Assembly: GCA_013396525.1 (NCBI GenBank)
Contig: VWYX01000357.1
Location: 310,001-374,000 of the forward strand
Reading direction: 5' to 3'
Origin: Chaetorhynchus papuensis
Taxonomy: Eukaryota; Chordata; Aves; Passeriformes; Rhipiduridae
Length of the DNA: 64,000 nt
Made by a program: the position numbers and the translations under genes. Shown here in pieces: positions 26,134 to 37,539 of this stretch. Every line of letters begins with the position of its first letter. Positions within the stretch are counted from its first letter, which is position 1. A model generated the notes under the pieces. The model made no database searches and was not told the DNA's origin. It was given only the letters and a program-made list of their open reading frames with translations.

Positions 26134-27350
26134 ACTGAAGTACTCTGGAGCCACATGTGAGCCATACTTACAAAGCAGATGCTACCAAGGAAAATTTGAG
26201 ATCCAGATGACTTTCTACGTTTGGGCAATATTCTTCAGGAAGTTTTTTGCATGTTTAATAATATGTACAAATAATATTGCCTTGATTGTTTCTACATGTA
26301 ACCTCAGATGTTTTGGAGACGATTATATTACTTACAGCAACGGATCTTTATAAAAGATCAGAAGACATTGAACATGGCTTCTTTGCTGCTGAGTATCTTG
26401 CATTGATAGTTTACAAATAAAATAAGTTATATTTTTTAACTGTTCAAGTGTACTACATATCGTGGTTTTTATACTTCAGATGTACAGTCATACAAATATG
26501 GGCTTAACCTATATTTTACAGAAGAGCTCCACTATTGTCATCTGATAAGTTACTGAGTAACGCCAGTTGTAAATGTGCCAAATTATTAAGTGTAGGGCTA
26601 TGTTTGAGAACCTTTACTAGTTACAGGTAGTGCATTACTCCACAGACAAAGCTGCTCAGCCCAATTTTCATTGGAAATTTAATACAATGCAGTAAATCCT
26701 AATGGCACTATGATGATTTTCACTGCTTGAGACTCTAGCTTGCAGCGAAATAACTTAGAGAGCAGGATGCTACTTATGTAAATAAAGATGATGGAATCTT
26801 GCCCTTAAAAGAAAACACAATGTTTGGATTTTGCATTCCAAGGAATTCTCTCTAATGATTCTCAGTATTTATTCCAAAATTTAAGAATTATATTGCATGA
26901 AATTAACATAGATTAGGAACATACTTGTGCAAATAAAACTTCTAACGACAGCAGTAGACATTTTAATCAGGGTAAAGTAAATTATGTTTGGACATTTTTC
27001 CAAGAAGAAGATTGTGTTATATTAGCGGAGATTAACAGAAAAGAATTACAGTAATTCTGCAATAATTATTACTTGTTTCCCACTGCAAGAACCAATCAGC
27101 CAACACTAGGAAGCGTGGTCAGAAAAAAAGATGTGCTTCACTACAGCAAGGTGTTTCAGTGACAATATTGACAGAAAGGTCTTTGTACTGTCCATCTGAA
27201 ACTTTTCTATAAAACGCCTTGCTGCTGACAATGTGTTTTGCTTTCACAATGAATGAGAAAATGCAAGTCTGAATTTTCAGCTCTTTCCTCCTTGGCATCC
27301 TTTAATTGTTCCAGAAGCTTTTGTAATTAAATCTTAATGTTTAAATAAAA
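26134..27350 (+). other. GABRA5: GABRA5 3' UTR and poly(A) signal cluster
   Basis: AT-rich sequence after the TAA. AATAAA hexamers are seen at 26416-26421, 26781-26786, 26932-26937 and 27344-27349. The first would give a 3' UTR of about 300 nt and the last about 1.2 kb. Alternative polyadenylation is therefore possible. The true end needs transcript data. Confidence 0.65.
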
Positions 27351-30300
27351 AATGCATATAACATTTGATTGCAAAATGTCATTCTTATACTGGTTCTCCT
27401 TTTAGAAAGACCAAAAATCACACCACAGAAGCTGAAGAATTAACTGGAAAGCACACGTGCACACACTCGATCACGTGTGCACATGTGACATATCCTCTCT
27501 GTTGCCTAGAAAGGGACATGTCCTGAGTGAGGACAGTGAATCGAGTTGTTGCAGAATTAGGTGCTGTTTCACTATGGAGCAACAGTCCCACGATCTTTTG
27601 GGGACAGAGTGGAAAGTTCATGCTTCACTTTGAGGTGAGGGTCTGGTCTGGGACTGGGGAATTGTCTGGCTTCTTTTGTGTCTTGTCTTCAACCTTTTCA
27701 TTCCTAAACATTACCAAGAAAAAATCTCAAACATCCATTTCTTTTTGAAGCTTTTTGTTTGATGCTGTGGAATGAGAAATTCACAAATTCTTGAGGGCAA
27801 TGGAGAAGCCATGGGAATGAACAAGGTACTTGGATGCTGATAAACAGGAACAAGGGAGGGGGCACACCCATCTACTCAGTGCTAGCCTGAGCCAAGGTGA
27901 GGAGGTGGATCTCTGTTTTCATGTAGGCTTCCTGTGTGTCTGAGCAGCCACACACCTCCTTGTTCATCATCCCCTTGGGGGATCTCTTTGGCCCTTCAGG
28001 GATCAAAAACCATGCAAAATTGCAGTGCTTATTGGAAGGCATAACTTTATAAGGTCCCTTGGCTATTTCTTCAGGTGAGAAACTCGGAGAATTACATGAC
28101 TCAGTTTTGTGAATGAGAAACTCAGAGCCATAGTTGGGTAGCATCTTCTCCAGGCCAATTCTGGAGTCTGCCCCAGAGAGTTTCTGTATTTTGTTTCCTT
28201 ACACCCCAGTCTGACTCTTACTCTGTATTGACAGCATTCCTTTCTGGTCTCCATTGTGGGACTCAGTGAAAGGACCTCTAAATCTGATCTATTTTACTTA
28301 CATGGAAAGTCATCTTCAACAAATATGGGTCTACCTGCAGCAGGGGCTTGTGCATGAGCATTGGGTGTTGCTCTGTAGTTTGGAAGATGCTTCAATAAGC
28401 CGATGAACTCCAGGCTGGAATACTTAAATGCTATTGCCTCGCATTACACACTACCTCACAATTTAAATCTCTGCACAGTCAGTGGAACTGTTTGTGTGGG
28501 AGATCAGTACTCACTGAGATGGCATCTGAACTGTGGGAGATGGAAGCATTTCCCAGGTCACCTTGGCCTTGTCCTGCCCAGGCTGGGGTGGTATCTGGAT
28601 GTGAGTCAACCTCCTCTGATACCTTCTGGAAGCAGCTCGGGCTTTCAGGAGTGGAGTGAGGTGTGTCACTGTCCCCAGCATGGATGAACTGGGACCCTGC
28701 AAGACACAGCTGCTTCACAGTTTAGTCATGGCCAAGGGGAGTAATAAATAGGAATTACTTCTCACTGAGTTTTTCGTGTATGCTTTTATGAAAAAGGGTT
28801 GAGAAGTGAATTACAATTCAGCACCGTGGGAGAAGTGTGTGCAGGCTGCTGCCAAATTTCCTTACTTGCACCCATTAAGAATAAAAGAACAAGTACAATA
28901 CAATGGAAGAGATTTTTAATTTCTGATACTTGAGCTGTGCCAGCTTACTTCAAGGATGAATTGAAGCAACGATGTATTTTCTAAAGCTGAACCCTCTTCT
29001 GTTATCTTGAGTTGTGTTCTGCTTTTTTTCTAAATGGAATATGCCCTCTGTGGAATAACTGAACATATTTGTACAAAACTGAGGAAGTAATGATTTTATG
29101 AAATAATCTCATCTTTCAAAAATTCTTGCCCAATGTCTAAGTTAAACTTTGAAGAAAAATGAATGAAACTGCTTTGCTATTCATTCTATGCAGAGAAGAT
29201 TAATGTAGCACTTGCACAGCTATTTGTTTTTTTTTAAATCTGGAGATAAAGTTCTTTGTAATAAGGATGTTATTTCCCCTAACACCCTTGCTTCTCAGAT
29301 TGGAATTGACACTGAAATGATAAAATTGCTTGAATTCTTTCTGACCTTTTATATGTTTTTATGTCCCTACAAATACTTAAGTGGGGTGACTCTCAGATTA
29401 CATCTTCACTTTACCAATTTTGCATCTTCCACTATTTTGTTATAGTTCAATTTGTTCAATTTTGAGAAGATAGGAAGTTTGGAAGTTAGATTTTTTTGAA
29501 GCCCAAAGGACTTCTGAAGGATCTTCCTAGGAATGCCCCTAATTTAGACTCAAGTGCAAGTGTCCCATTCTGTAATGCATTATTTTCTTTTCAGTGCCAT
29601 CCTCAAAAGCAATTATTCTCACAGTCATAATGTCTTAAAAGTTGTTGCTTAAATTAGCCAAGCAAAGTAAAAAGGAAGACTATTGATTGAAGATACCAAC
29701 TAATTTCAGTTAGATGAATTTGGAGAGTTTTTGAGAAATACTGATAGATTGGACTATCAATAGACTGGACCAACAATGATAGGCTGGACTTGTAGGTAGG
29801 AAAATTACTACACAGAGGGCAATCCCCCCCCATATAACTTATCACATATATGATAATAAATGTTGGAACCAGCCACCCAAGGCAGTTTTGGCCTCAGTGG
29901 ATCCAGGCTCAATTCTTCATCACTGTGGGCTGGTGTTTTTGATGACCTCAGGGCAACTGCTCAGGGGTGGTCTGGCCCCAGAGGAGCAGCCCTGCCTGCC
30001 CTGGATGCCCATGCTTCTGCCAGAAGTCTTCACAGAGCTGCTGAAACGCTGCAGCACGGCAGCATCAGGAGGGATTCTCCCCATTCTGCCCATGAGCCAG
30101 TGTGGAGAGCCCTGTGCTGAAGGACAAAACTGAGGGCACACAGAAAGTGTCGAGACTTCTGAGGTTCAACTTCCTACCTCAAGGCTCCAGCAGGAGCGAC
30201 AGAGACCTTCAGTCAGAATAAACTGGCTCAAGCCTCTTAGAAATCTCTAATAAGCCTTCAGCTGGAGCATTGCAGGAGCTGTAGGAGACAGGTTTCAGAT

Positions 30301-31089
30301 CCTTCTTTCTTTGTCTCAGAGCAGCCCCAGTTCCCTCCTGTGCTTCTCGTGGTATATAGGTAGCGCTGGGGTGCCAGGAAAATCACCAGTAGGGTTTTCC
30401 TTCAACACTGAATCTCAGAAAAGGTCACGTGCCCAAACTGTTCAGTGCTGGAGACGGGGCTCCCAGTTCCAGCAAGTGAGGAATTTGATCTGTGAGTCCC
30501 ATTCCCTTCCTCGGCATTTCCCCCCTTATTTATGCTAACTAGCTCCCTGCACAGCTACTCATACTTCCCCACTGCACAAGACATATCACGAAGGTATCCC
30601 TCAGGTTGAAAAGATAGTCGCCTTCTGTGAAAATACAATGAAAGGTAAGTTAAAATGTGGATGCATTTTGTTGTGTTGGAGAATATAAATATTTTACTAT
30701 CGTTACAGGGTATGATAAAATGTTCTTCTGTTAAAACATGTGCTGGACAATCATGACCCTTACCTGAATACACAGTTTGAAAAGGCTCAGCAAAGGCAGA
30801 GAGTGTGCTTAAAAGTAAAATAAAAGCAAGTGATCATGAAGAGGAGGAGCAGAAGTGACCGAGGCATGAGGTGTAATGAAGAGTGGTGCTAAAGTATCCC
30901 TTTGGCATTAGCACATAGCTCACCGAGGACAACAAAAAGAAAACCTTAAACATCACGTGTTCTTTTTTCTTACAGCCTGAGTAGAAGGAGGCAATAATCA
31001 ATGAACTATATTGCTCCGATCGAGCCTTGGGGATTTCTGACACTCTGCAAGGAAAGAGGGGACACTTGTGAGGGTCTTTCTCGAGGTCT
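27351..31089. other. Intergenic region between GABRA5 and GABRG3
   Basis: I see no protein-coding gene on either strand in this 3.7 kb. Short open frames lack homology that I recognise. A CACGTG-containing stretch of alternating CA/TG lies near 27455-27490, and an RE1 left-half motif lies at 28817-28825. The segment 29860-30240 is moderately GC-rich without CpG clustering. Confidence 0.75.
28817..28837 (+). promoter_or_regulatory. RE1 left half-site (weak)
   Basis: TTCAGCACC matches the nine-base left half of the RE1 consensus exactly and is followed by GTGGG. The right half does not match. Half-sites can bind REST weakly, but such a short match also arises by chance. Confidence 0.2.
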
Positions 31090-32050
31090 GAGTGACTCGA
31101 TGGCTACATACAGCTCCGGTCTCGGCGCACGGTCTCGGCGCAGGGGTAACCGAGAGCTCTGCCGCCGGCTGGAGGCAGCGCGGGGCGGGGGAGCCGGTCC
31201 TATCCCTCGCGCTTCCCGTCGCCGCCGCCAGAGGATCCCGCCACCGCGGCAGGATGCGGTGAGGGCGGGATGGGGCTGGCGGGCGGGGAAGCGGCGCCGC
31301 GGCTCTGGACAGAGCCGCCGCTGCGGGGGAGCCACCCCCAGCCGCCTCCCCTCCCCTCCCGCCCGGGGGTCCCCGCGGAGCAGGGCCGCCGAGAGCCGGG
31401 ATGCGGAGCTGGACCTGCGCTCGCCATTTCTCTTCGTAAATCGCCGCCGGGTCTTTCTGCCACCTACCATCTGGGTCACCCCTGCTGCCCACCCGGGCGG
31501 TGGCAGAGGCACGGCTGCCCCCAGCCGCCCCCTTCCGCTGCCGGCAAAGCGAGCTCCCCCGGCCCGGGCCGCCGCAGCCTTCTCCGATGCTGCAGCGTCG
31601 CCCCAGCTGTTCGCGCTACTGGGCTCCCGGGCAGGGATGCCGGGGCCGGGCTAAGCTTTTATTTATTCAAATTGAGTGTGTGTGCATACACACATTTTTC
31701 TATATGGCCAGCGCAGGGGAAACCCCTCCTTGCATGACGGGCGCTTCCCGTCCTTGCTTTCCAAACGCGCGGGCACTGCGAGCTGGGACGTGGGAACCGC
31801 GACCTCGGAGCCCCAGACGACGTTTGCATAAGCAGCAGCCTTCAGGAAACTTTCAAGTGCCTGCAAGCTGTCGCCGAGCGGCGGTGCCGGAGCCCCGTGC
31901 CGTCGGGACTCACCGGCACCTGCGGGACTTTCTCGGGTCGTTGAGAGGCGGCCGCTCCCCTGTTCGCCCCGTCCCGCCTCCCGCCCGCCCCACAGCGCCG
32001 GTGTTCCCGCAATCTTCACATCAGCGGATCGGCGTGCTGCTTGACCGTCA
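31090..32050. promoter_or_regulatory. Orphan CpG island upstream of GABRG3
   Basis: CpG-dense sequence begins near 31085 and runs to about 31655, followed by an AT-rich break (31656-31720) and a second CpG-dense block to about 32050. Examples are 'gtcgccgccgcc', 'ggcgccgcggctc' and 'gcgcggggcggggg', the last with GC-box-like GGGCGGGG. A 13-bp tandem duplication, CGGTCTCGGCGCA, lies at 31117-31142. It sits 2.1-3.0 kb before the GABRG3 start codon and 5 kb after the GABRA5 stop, and no coding exon of either gene lies in it. It could be an alternative GABRG3 promoter, a non-coding RNA promoter or an enhancer-type island. Long open frames here on both strands are expected from GC-rich DNA and show no recognisable domain. 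Confidence 0.75.
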
Positions 32051-33109
32051 GCACAGCTATTCCTGGTGACATCCAGGCAACCCCCGAGCTTTCACCATCC
32101 GCTCCCTTCCTCATTTTCTCAGGGCAGCAGGCGGCCTGGATTCCACCTGCATTTCTCTGCAGGTGGCGGAAAAGAGCACAAGCTTTGTAACAATTCATTA
32201 TTACAAAGTCACGGTAACTGCAATTAGCCCAAGTAAACACGAAAGAACCGCTGTGTAATCGAGTAAAAAGGCACTTAGGGTGGATATAAAAAAGCCAAAA
32301 AAACCCGAAAGGTTGAAAAAAAACCCCTAAAGTGAATAACTGAGAATTAATTCCCTGGCTCACAACGGATTTTCCCTACGCTAGGTCGTTCCTTCAAAAA
32401 TTAACTTCGGGAACAGAACTCCCTACAGCCAGCTCTTCTAGGCATCATGTAGGAGTTATTCTAAAAGCAAGATTGCATCTTCCAGCAGAATTTTTTAAAA
32501 TGTAATGTCACAATTAAAAACGACTCCCCCAGAGCATGGAAATTATGTCTAAGGGAGAAGAAAACAGAGATTTATACTCCCGAGATTTCTGATCACAGGA
32601 AAGTGGTGACTCGCTGTACCTCTGGCAGAGTTTTTTGTTTTCAAATTATCACTATGTAAGTGAAATTTTGTCACTTCCCATTCTGAAAACAAAGGGGAAT
32701 ATTCCAATTACCCAGTGCAAAGCTCCGCACACCTGAAGAGAATTGAAGTCGCTAAAAATCACATCTGTGCTGTTCCTTAGTGGAGTAGAAGGACAAAAGT
32801 TGTCCAAACCCAAACTATTTTTGCCCTGAATACACTTGACTGTTGTCTCATTTCCGAGTTCTCACAGCAGAAAAACCTCATTTACTCTAAAGTTCACAAT
32901 ACACACATAAGTCCATGTAACCTGGTCTGCAGGATCGTGTAGACTCCGTGTATACATTTTTCTGGCATACCTTGTGCATTGAAATGTGTATTCATGCATT
33001 CGTACAGTGCACGCAAACTTCTGCGTACATCCACCTAGATACAGAGGCATATAGAAACACACTGCGTTGCGTTTGCCTATCTGTCCGTGTAAATAGCCGC
33101 ATCGATTAC
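32051..33109. other. AT-rich spacer between the two CpG islands
   Basis: This 1.06-kb stretch separates the orphan island from the GABRG3 promoter island. It is AT-rich with short A-runs near 32290-32325. I see no exon, repeat family or strong motif in it. Confidence 0.7.
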
Positions 33110-33573
33110 ATAGATCTGCGCCTGTGTGTACATCGGGATGCCCGTCGCTCCGATCACCCCGAGACCAGCATCCGATCCCTCTCCCTCCGTCTGAAGAGAG
33201 CACCTCCAGCCCCGGGCTGAGGGGGGGCTTTCGGCAAGTGATTGTGGGCTTTGGGCGTGAGGGCATCCCGCAAATCAGCAGGGGGATCCTTCCACCGGCC
33301 GCCCCTTCTGGGGCATCGGGCTGGTGATGTCGGGGAAAAGTCCTGGCTGCCGGCTGACTGCGGCTGCCGGTTTGCTGCTCCCCCTCTCTTGTGTGCGTGT
33401 GTGTGCGCCCGCTGGGGCGGGGGCAGGGTTCACTTCCCGGCTCCTCCAGTTGCCGGCGAGGCGGGTACCTGTTGGGCAGGGAGCGGGGACGAGGTGCTCT
33501 CCGATGCGGGGCGGTCCCCGGCAGCGCTCCGGTGCCGCGCTGCGGGGCTGGCTGCGGGCAGGCGCTCCGCGGG

Positions 33574-33678
33574 NNNNNNNNNNNNNNNNNNNNNNNNNNN
33601 NNNNNNNNNNNNNNNNNNNNNNNNNNNNNNNNNNNNNNNNNNNNNNNNNNNNNNNNNNNNNNNNNNNNNNNNNNNNNN
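33574..33678. other. Assembly gap (105 N) in the GABRG3 promoter island
   Basis: One hundred and five N bases, flanked by 'ggcgctccgcggg' on the left and 'cggcacccgcggcccggcgg' on the right. Both flanks are extremely GC-rich, a common cause of sequencing dropout in birds. Promoter motifs may be missing. Confidence 0.95.
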
Positions 33679-33992
33679 CGGCACCCGCGGCCCGGCGGGG
33701 CCCGGGCTGCTCCGCGCTGTGCACCGCCCGGGGACACGGGCAGCACCAGCCCGGGCAGCGGGAGAGGCCGCGCCGCTGCACCCGGCGACTGACTGCCAGC
33801 AAAGGGGACGCGCCGCAGCTCGGTGCCCGCTGAACACCTGTCAGCCCGCGGAGCCTGATTTATACGTGGCCTTGGCAGCCTCTCCGCTGGGGATTTCCCC
33901 CTCGTCCCACTTCTTCTTTTTTTTTTTTCTTTTCACACTCGCCTCCCCCCTCCCTTCTCGGAGCGTTGTGGAAGAGAGTGTTTTCTTCAGGG

Positions 33993-33998
33993 TATAAA
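33993..33998 (+). promoter_or_regulatory. GABRG3: TATA-like box before GABRG3 exon 1
   Basis: TATAAA within 'ggtataaagctg' lies 133 bp before the start codon. A start site about 25-30 bp downstream would give a leader of about 100 nt. The surrounding CpG island also allows dispersed initiation, so this is only a candidate. Confidence 0.45.
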
Positions 33999-34058
33999 GC
34001 TGAGAATACGGAGGAGGAGAGGCTCAGACCTTCACCTCACTGCCTCATTCTCCCTTCC

Positions 34059-34064
34059 ATGTGA
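34059..34064 (+). promoter_or_regulatory. GABRG3: Start-stop uORF (ATG TGA) in the presumed GABRG3 leader
   Basis: An ATG followed directly by TGA lies 62 nt before the main start codon. Minimal uORFs of this kind can stall ribosomes and lower translation of the main frame. The effect depends on the mRNA starting upstream of 34059, which the TATA-like box at 33993 would allow. Confidence 0.45.
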
Positions 34065-34125
34065 ACATTCTGCAACGTTTCCTTCATCCTGCCGCATCTC
34101 TCACCTGGCCAACGCTGTCCGGACC

Positions 34126-34178
34126 ATGTCCGCTAAGCTCCTGCCGGTTTTCTTCCTCCTCTCAGTGTTCCACGCCTG
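34126..34178 (+). CDS. GABRG3: GABRG3 exon 1: start codon and signal peptide
   Basis: This exon begins the GABA-A receptor gamma-3 subunit. The ATG at 34126 has an A at -3 (ACCATG), a favourable initiation context, and reads MSAKLLPVFFLLSVFHA, a typical signal peptide: Lys near the start, a hydrophobic core, and small residues near the cleavage site. Mammalian gamma-3 starts similarly, with MAPKLL. The 53 coding nt end TG before GTAAGT, leaving a phase-2 intron, and join exon 2 to give a Cys codon. The signal sequence is the fast-evolving part of the subunit, so identity rests mainly on the downstream exons and the conserved splice phase. The reading frame, donor and CpG island context all agree. 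An earlier in-frame start is not evident. Confidence 0.93.
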
Positions 34179-37100
34179 GTAAGTCTGCGCTCCCCTCGCC
34201 TCCCTCCAGCCCCTCTCCTCTCTGCACTGGGGCTGGACTGCTGAAGTCCCGTTTGCTGGAGTTTGCACAATATTCGGCACCCAGGAAGAAGAGCGGGCTC
34301 TCCCCACCTCTCCCGAGCCGTGCTGGGGCTCTATTCCCAAACGCTGTGTACTCCGCTCCCATCCGGGACCCGCCTGGCTCCGCGGTGCGCACGGGGCGGT
34401 GGCACCGCTGCTGTCCCTTCCCGGCCCCGTGTGCAGCCGGAGGTCGCCCGCGAGGGCCCGGTCCTGAGCCGGCCCGGCAGAAAGTTTCCCCCTCCGGCGG
34501 CTGCCGGCACCAGGTGGGACGGCGGCTGGAGCTGCCCGGGCTCCCCTGGTGGCCCCGGCTTCTCTCCGCGCCACCCCCGGGGGCTCCGCGGGCGGGGCCG
34601 GCGTGAGGAGGGACACGGTGAGTCGCGGGATCCGTGAACCCCTGGTGCCCGCCTCAGGGCCGGGAAGGGTCACCCCCGCGGGGCTCCGGTTATCCACTCT
34701 TAAGAGGCCAGAGATGCACAGCCGGCAGCTTCAGCCCTGACCTTTTGGACTTCGGTCGTTTTGGTTGTCCGGCTCTGTCGTACACCTTCACTGCATAAAC
34801 CAGGCAAAGGGGTCAGCTCAGCTCAGCTCAGCTCTCCCCTGTAGGAACCACCACCAGCCAGGCTACAGGCATGCTCAGAGACCTTCCCCTCTCCTCCCTG
34901 GCAGCCCGCCACACACCTGAGTGGTGTCTATCTCCTAAATCCCCACAAGAACTAGAGAATGCTTCATGCCAGCCTCCACAGCAAGTGTGGGATACACCTA
35001 TTGCAGGAAATAAACCCTTTCCTGACAACCTCTCAGAGTTTTCTAGACTTCCTCCCTTGCAGCTTATGCACAGTCTCTTCTCTGTCTCCTTACAGAATCA
35101 AAACTAGTAGCCCGTGAAGAGTTGGGGGAAGGTGTGTAGCCTTTCCTCCTTCCCAGTTTAAGACTGGCTTGCCATCATCCTATAGTTATTTTTCTGGACT
35201 GCAGGAATATGATAGTAATTGGTAGTCACCAGTAGGGTTACAGATGGAAAATGCAACCTCAAGTGCCTTGAAGGAGATTAACTGTGTAGCAATGGAAGTG
35301 AAATAATAACTTCTTAAGGAAGAAAGCAAAAAAAGCTTGAAAAATGTGTCTAGTGTGTTAGTCTGATCCGCTGTGAAACCTCTCCCACCTCCAATCTTAA
35401 TCTAGAAGATAGGTAGGGATTTAAATGGTTTGGAGGTACTTTCTAGGAAAGAAGCTGCTATAGTGAGTGAGGGGATCTAAAAGGTCTGCCAGTGCTTAGT
35501 TACACTCTTGTTAGTGACTTATTTTAAAGCAGCATCTCCCTGAAATGGGAATCATGATACTATATGAACTCAGTTCTCATTTACAGGTGCAGTCTGGACG
35601 CCTGTGGTAAAGTTGTGGTGGCTGCAGCAGAAAAAGACATATTATCTGTCCTTCTTTGCTATCAGCAATTCAGCACCACTGCAGAGTTTCAGCTTGGAAA
35701 TATCAACCGTGTATGTTTGGAGATGATGCCACCTTTGAGAATGATTCTGTAACAGCAGTATTAAAACACAGGGCTTGTCATGAATCTGATGGAAAAAAAA
35801 AAAACCCTCCCAAAATCCCCTTGAGTTTTTTTTAAAGCTCATTGGGTGAATTATAAAAAGAAAAAAAAAGAGTCAAGTTTTTAGAAAATACAGCTCAATA
35901 ACAGAGAAGTAGTGGTTGTCTATTCAAAATTTCATCTCAGTTTTCTCTACTTTTACAGCTCAGTTATATGAGCTCTCTGTAGAAAATCCTCAGGGTCTAG
36001 GTTTAAAAATTATTTTTATATAGAAATTGTGCCTAGAGCAATTGCAAATTGTGAGGTTGTGTTAAGTGATTCATGGTTAATCCTTAGGGACATATTGGCT
36101 GTAGAGCAGTTTCAGTTTAAAGTTTCATTAAATTCTCAAATAATGGTCTTTGAGCAATGTGAGTGTTGATGATGCTCTATGATTAAATTTTTGTATTTGT
36201 ATCAGGATTTTTTTACGTTCACGTAGAGTGTCTATCAAGTCTTCTGGACATCTGAGGTATTTTAAAAGACACTCGTGTCATTATGGAGAAAAGAAGTGTG
36301 TGTGAAGAGAGAAACTGATGTGTGTAGCACATCCTGTGAACAAGCAAGGCTGCTGCCTCTCATTCTCCACTGCTTTGCACCTCACATAATTACTGACGCT
36401 TATGTAAAAATGTAGCAAAATGATATCATATCCCCTGGGTTGAAACAACACATGATTCCTGACATAGGTTCCACTACTGAGGTTATCTTTTCTCCTGATA
36501 ACTTCATCTCAGTCTAACTGTCATGGATTTTCTCCTGTGAGACGCATCAAACAGATTTGGTTTCTAAGATACCAAAAGATACATCTTTAAATCAACATTT
36601 TAAAGTCTGTGCACAAAAATCTGAACAAATGAAATTAGTCTTGTGTGAAAATAGCTCTAGCTGTGATTTCTGGCCAAACTGTAGTTTCACCACCTTTGTG
36701 TTAATATACCCATAAAAGAAACGTAATCCACCTATAAAGGAAAGAAGTTGCAACTCTTGGTGTAGTACTGTTTAAAAAAAAATGTTATTAAAGCTGCAGG
36801 GAAATTCAGATTAATTTATGCAATGTATTTGTGTGCTTGTGATAATCCATCTCAAATTTAAGGAGTGGACTCTTAATTCTAAGCCTTGTAATACATTAAA
36901 CTCTGAAATTCAGGCACTGAGAATATAATAATTTATTAATAGGATAAAATGATCAGGAAGCATTAACAGATCTGAATTTTTAATACTCTTATTAGCCTTT
37001 GTGCAAGAGATGAATCAGTTGTCTTGATGTATTAATAAAATAATACTGCAGATGTTCACTCTTTGTAAAAGTATATTGTAAACTAGTCAGAATAGATTCA

Positions 37101-37390
37101 TTAAAATACAGGATTTAAAATACTACTCTGATAGCTGTGTTATCTCCTAGAGTATAACTTTTTGAAGAGACTTTCAGAAGACAATTTCTAGACAACTGTC
37201 AATCATGACCTATCCACACTCAACAATTGTTGATGGGAAAACCTGTTGCAAAACCAGCCTAAGGCTGAGTAGATTCAAAGCCAGGGGATACACCTAAAAC
37301 TTCTTCAGATGGGTGTGGAGCTTTACCCAGAATGTCAATTCATATTTTAGTTACGTAAAATAACATCTATTTGTTTCATTTGTTTTGCAG
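34179..37390 (+). other. GABRG3: GABRG3 intron 1 (3.2 kb)
   Basis: The donor is GTAAGT and the acceptor 'tttgttttgcag'. The first 540 bp are the CpG-rich tail of the promoter island. A pentamer run of AGCTC units lies at 34814-34834. The remainder is AT-rich and holds nothing recognisable. Confidence 0.95.
34814..34834. repeat. (CAGCT)n pentamer microsatellite
   Basis: Four tandem copies of CAGCT lie at 34814-34833, followed by C. It is short and perfect, so its length may vary between individuals. Confidence 0.9.
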
Positions 37391-37539
37391 TTCTAGAACG
37401 GTTGAAGAGGATGAATATGAAGATGGAACAACTAACCAAGAATGGGTTTTAGCTCCAAAAACACAGGACACAGATGTGACTCTCATACTAAACAAACTGT
37501 TAAGAGAGTATGACAAAAAGCTGCGGCCAGATATTGGAA
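37391..37539 (+). CDS. GABRG3: GABRG3 exon 2: mature N terminus
   Basis: This 149-nt exon encodes the start of the mature extracellular domain of the gamma-3 subunit. After the split Cys codon it reads SRTVEEDEYEDGTTNQEW, then VLAPKTQDTDVTLILNKLL, and ends REYDKKLRPDIG plus one base at a GTAAGT donor (phase 1). The stretch from VLAPK onward contains the N-terminal helix conserved in gamma subunits; VEEDEYED and the DTDVTLILNKLLREYDKKLR pattern match gamma-3 rather than gamma-1 or gamma-2. The helix packs on top of the pentamer and helps subunit assembly. The short segment GTTNQE differs from mammals, as expected for the flexible N terminus. No stop or frameshift is present. Confidence 0.97.

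Larger units (their letters stand above)
33110..34720 (+). promoter_or_regulatory. GABRG3: GABRG3 promoter CpG island
   Basis: CpG-rich sequence surrounds the first coding exon of GABRG3 on both sides and includes an N gap at 33574-33678. A pyrimidine tract (33903-33935) and a TATA-like box at 33993-33998 lie close before the presumed leader. CpG islands over the first exon are usual for vertebrate neuronal genes. The transcription start is not determined from sequence, but the TATA-like box would place one near 34020. Confidence 0.8.

Noticed and set aside
31001..31740. Long overlapping open frames on both strands in the orphan CpG island
   Set aside because: GC-rich DNA lacks stop codons by chance. 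The frames exist on both strands, are Arg/Pro/Gly/Ala-rich and show no recognisable domain.
33242..33997. Open frames spanning the N gap upstream of GABRG3
   Set aside because: They read through unknown bases, are biased to Arg, Pro, Ala and Gly, and overlap the promoter island.
34061..34606. 181-codon frame overlapping GABRG3 exon 1
   Set aside because: It is in a different frame from the signal peptide, crosses the splice donor into intron 1 and has low-complexity GC-driven content.
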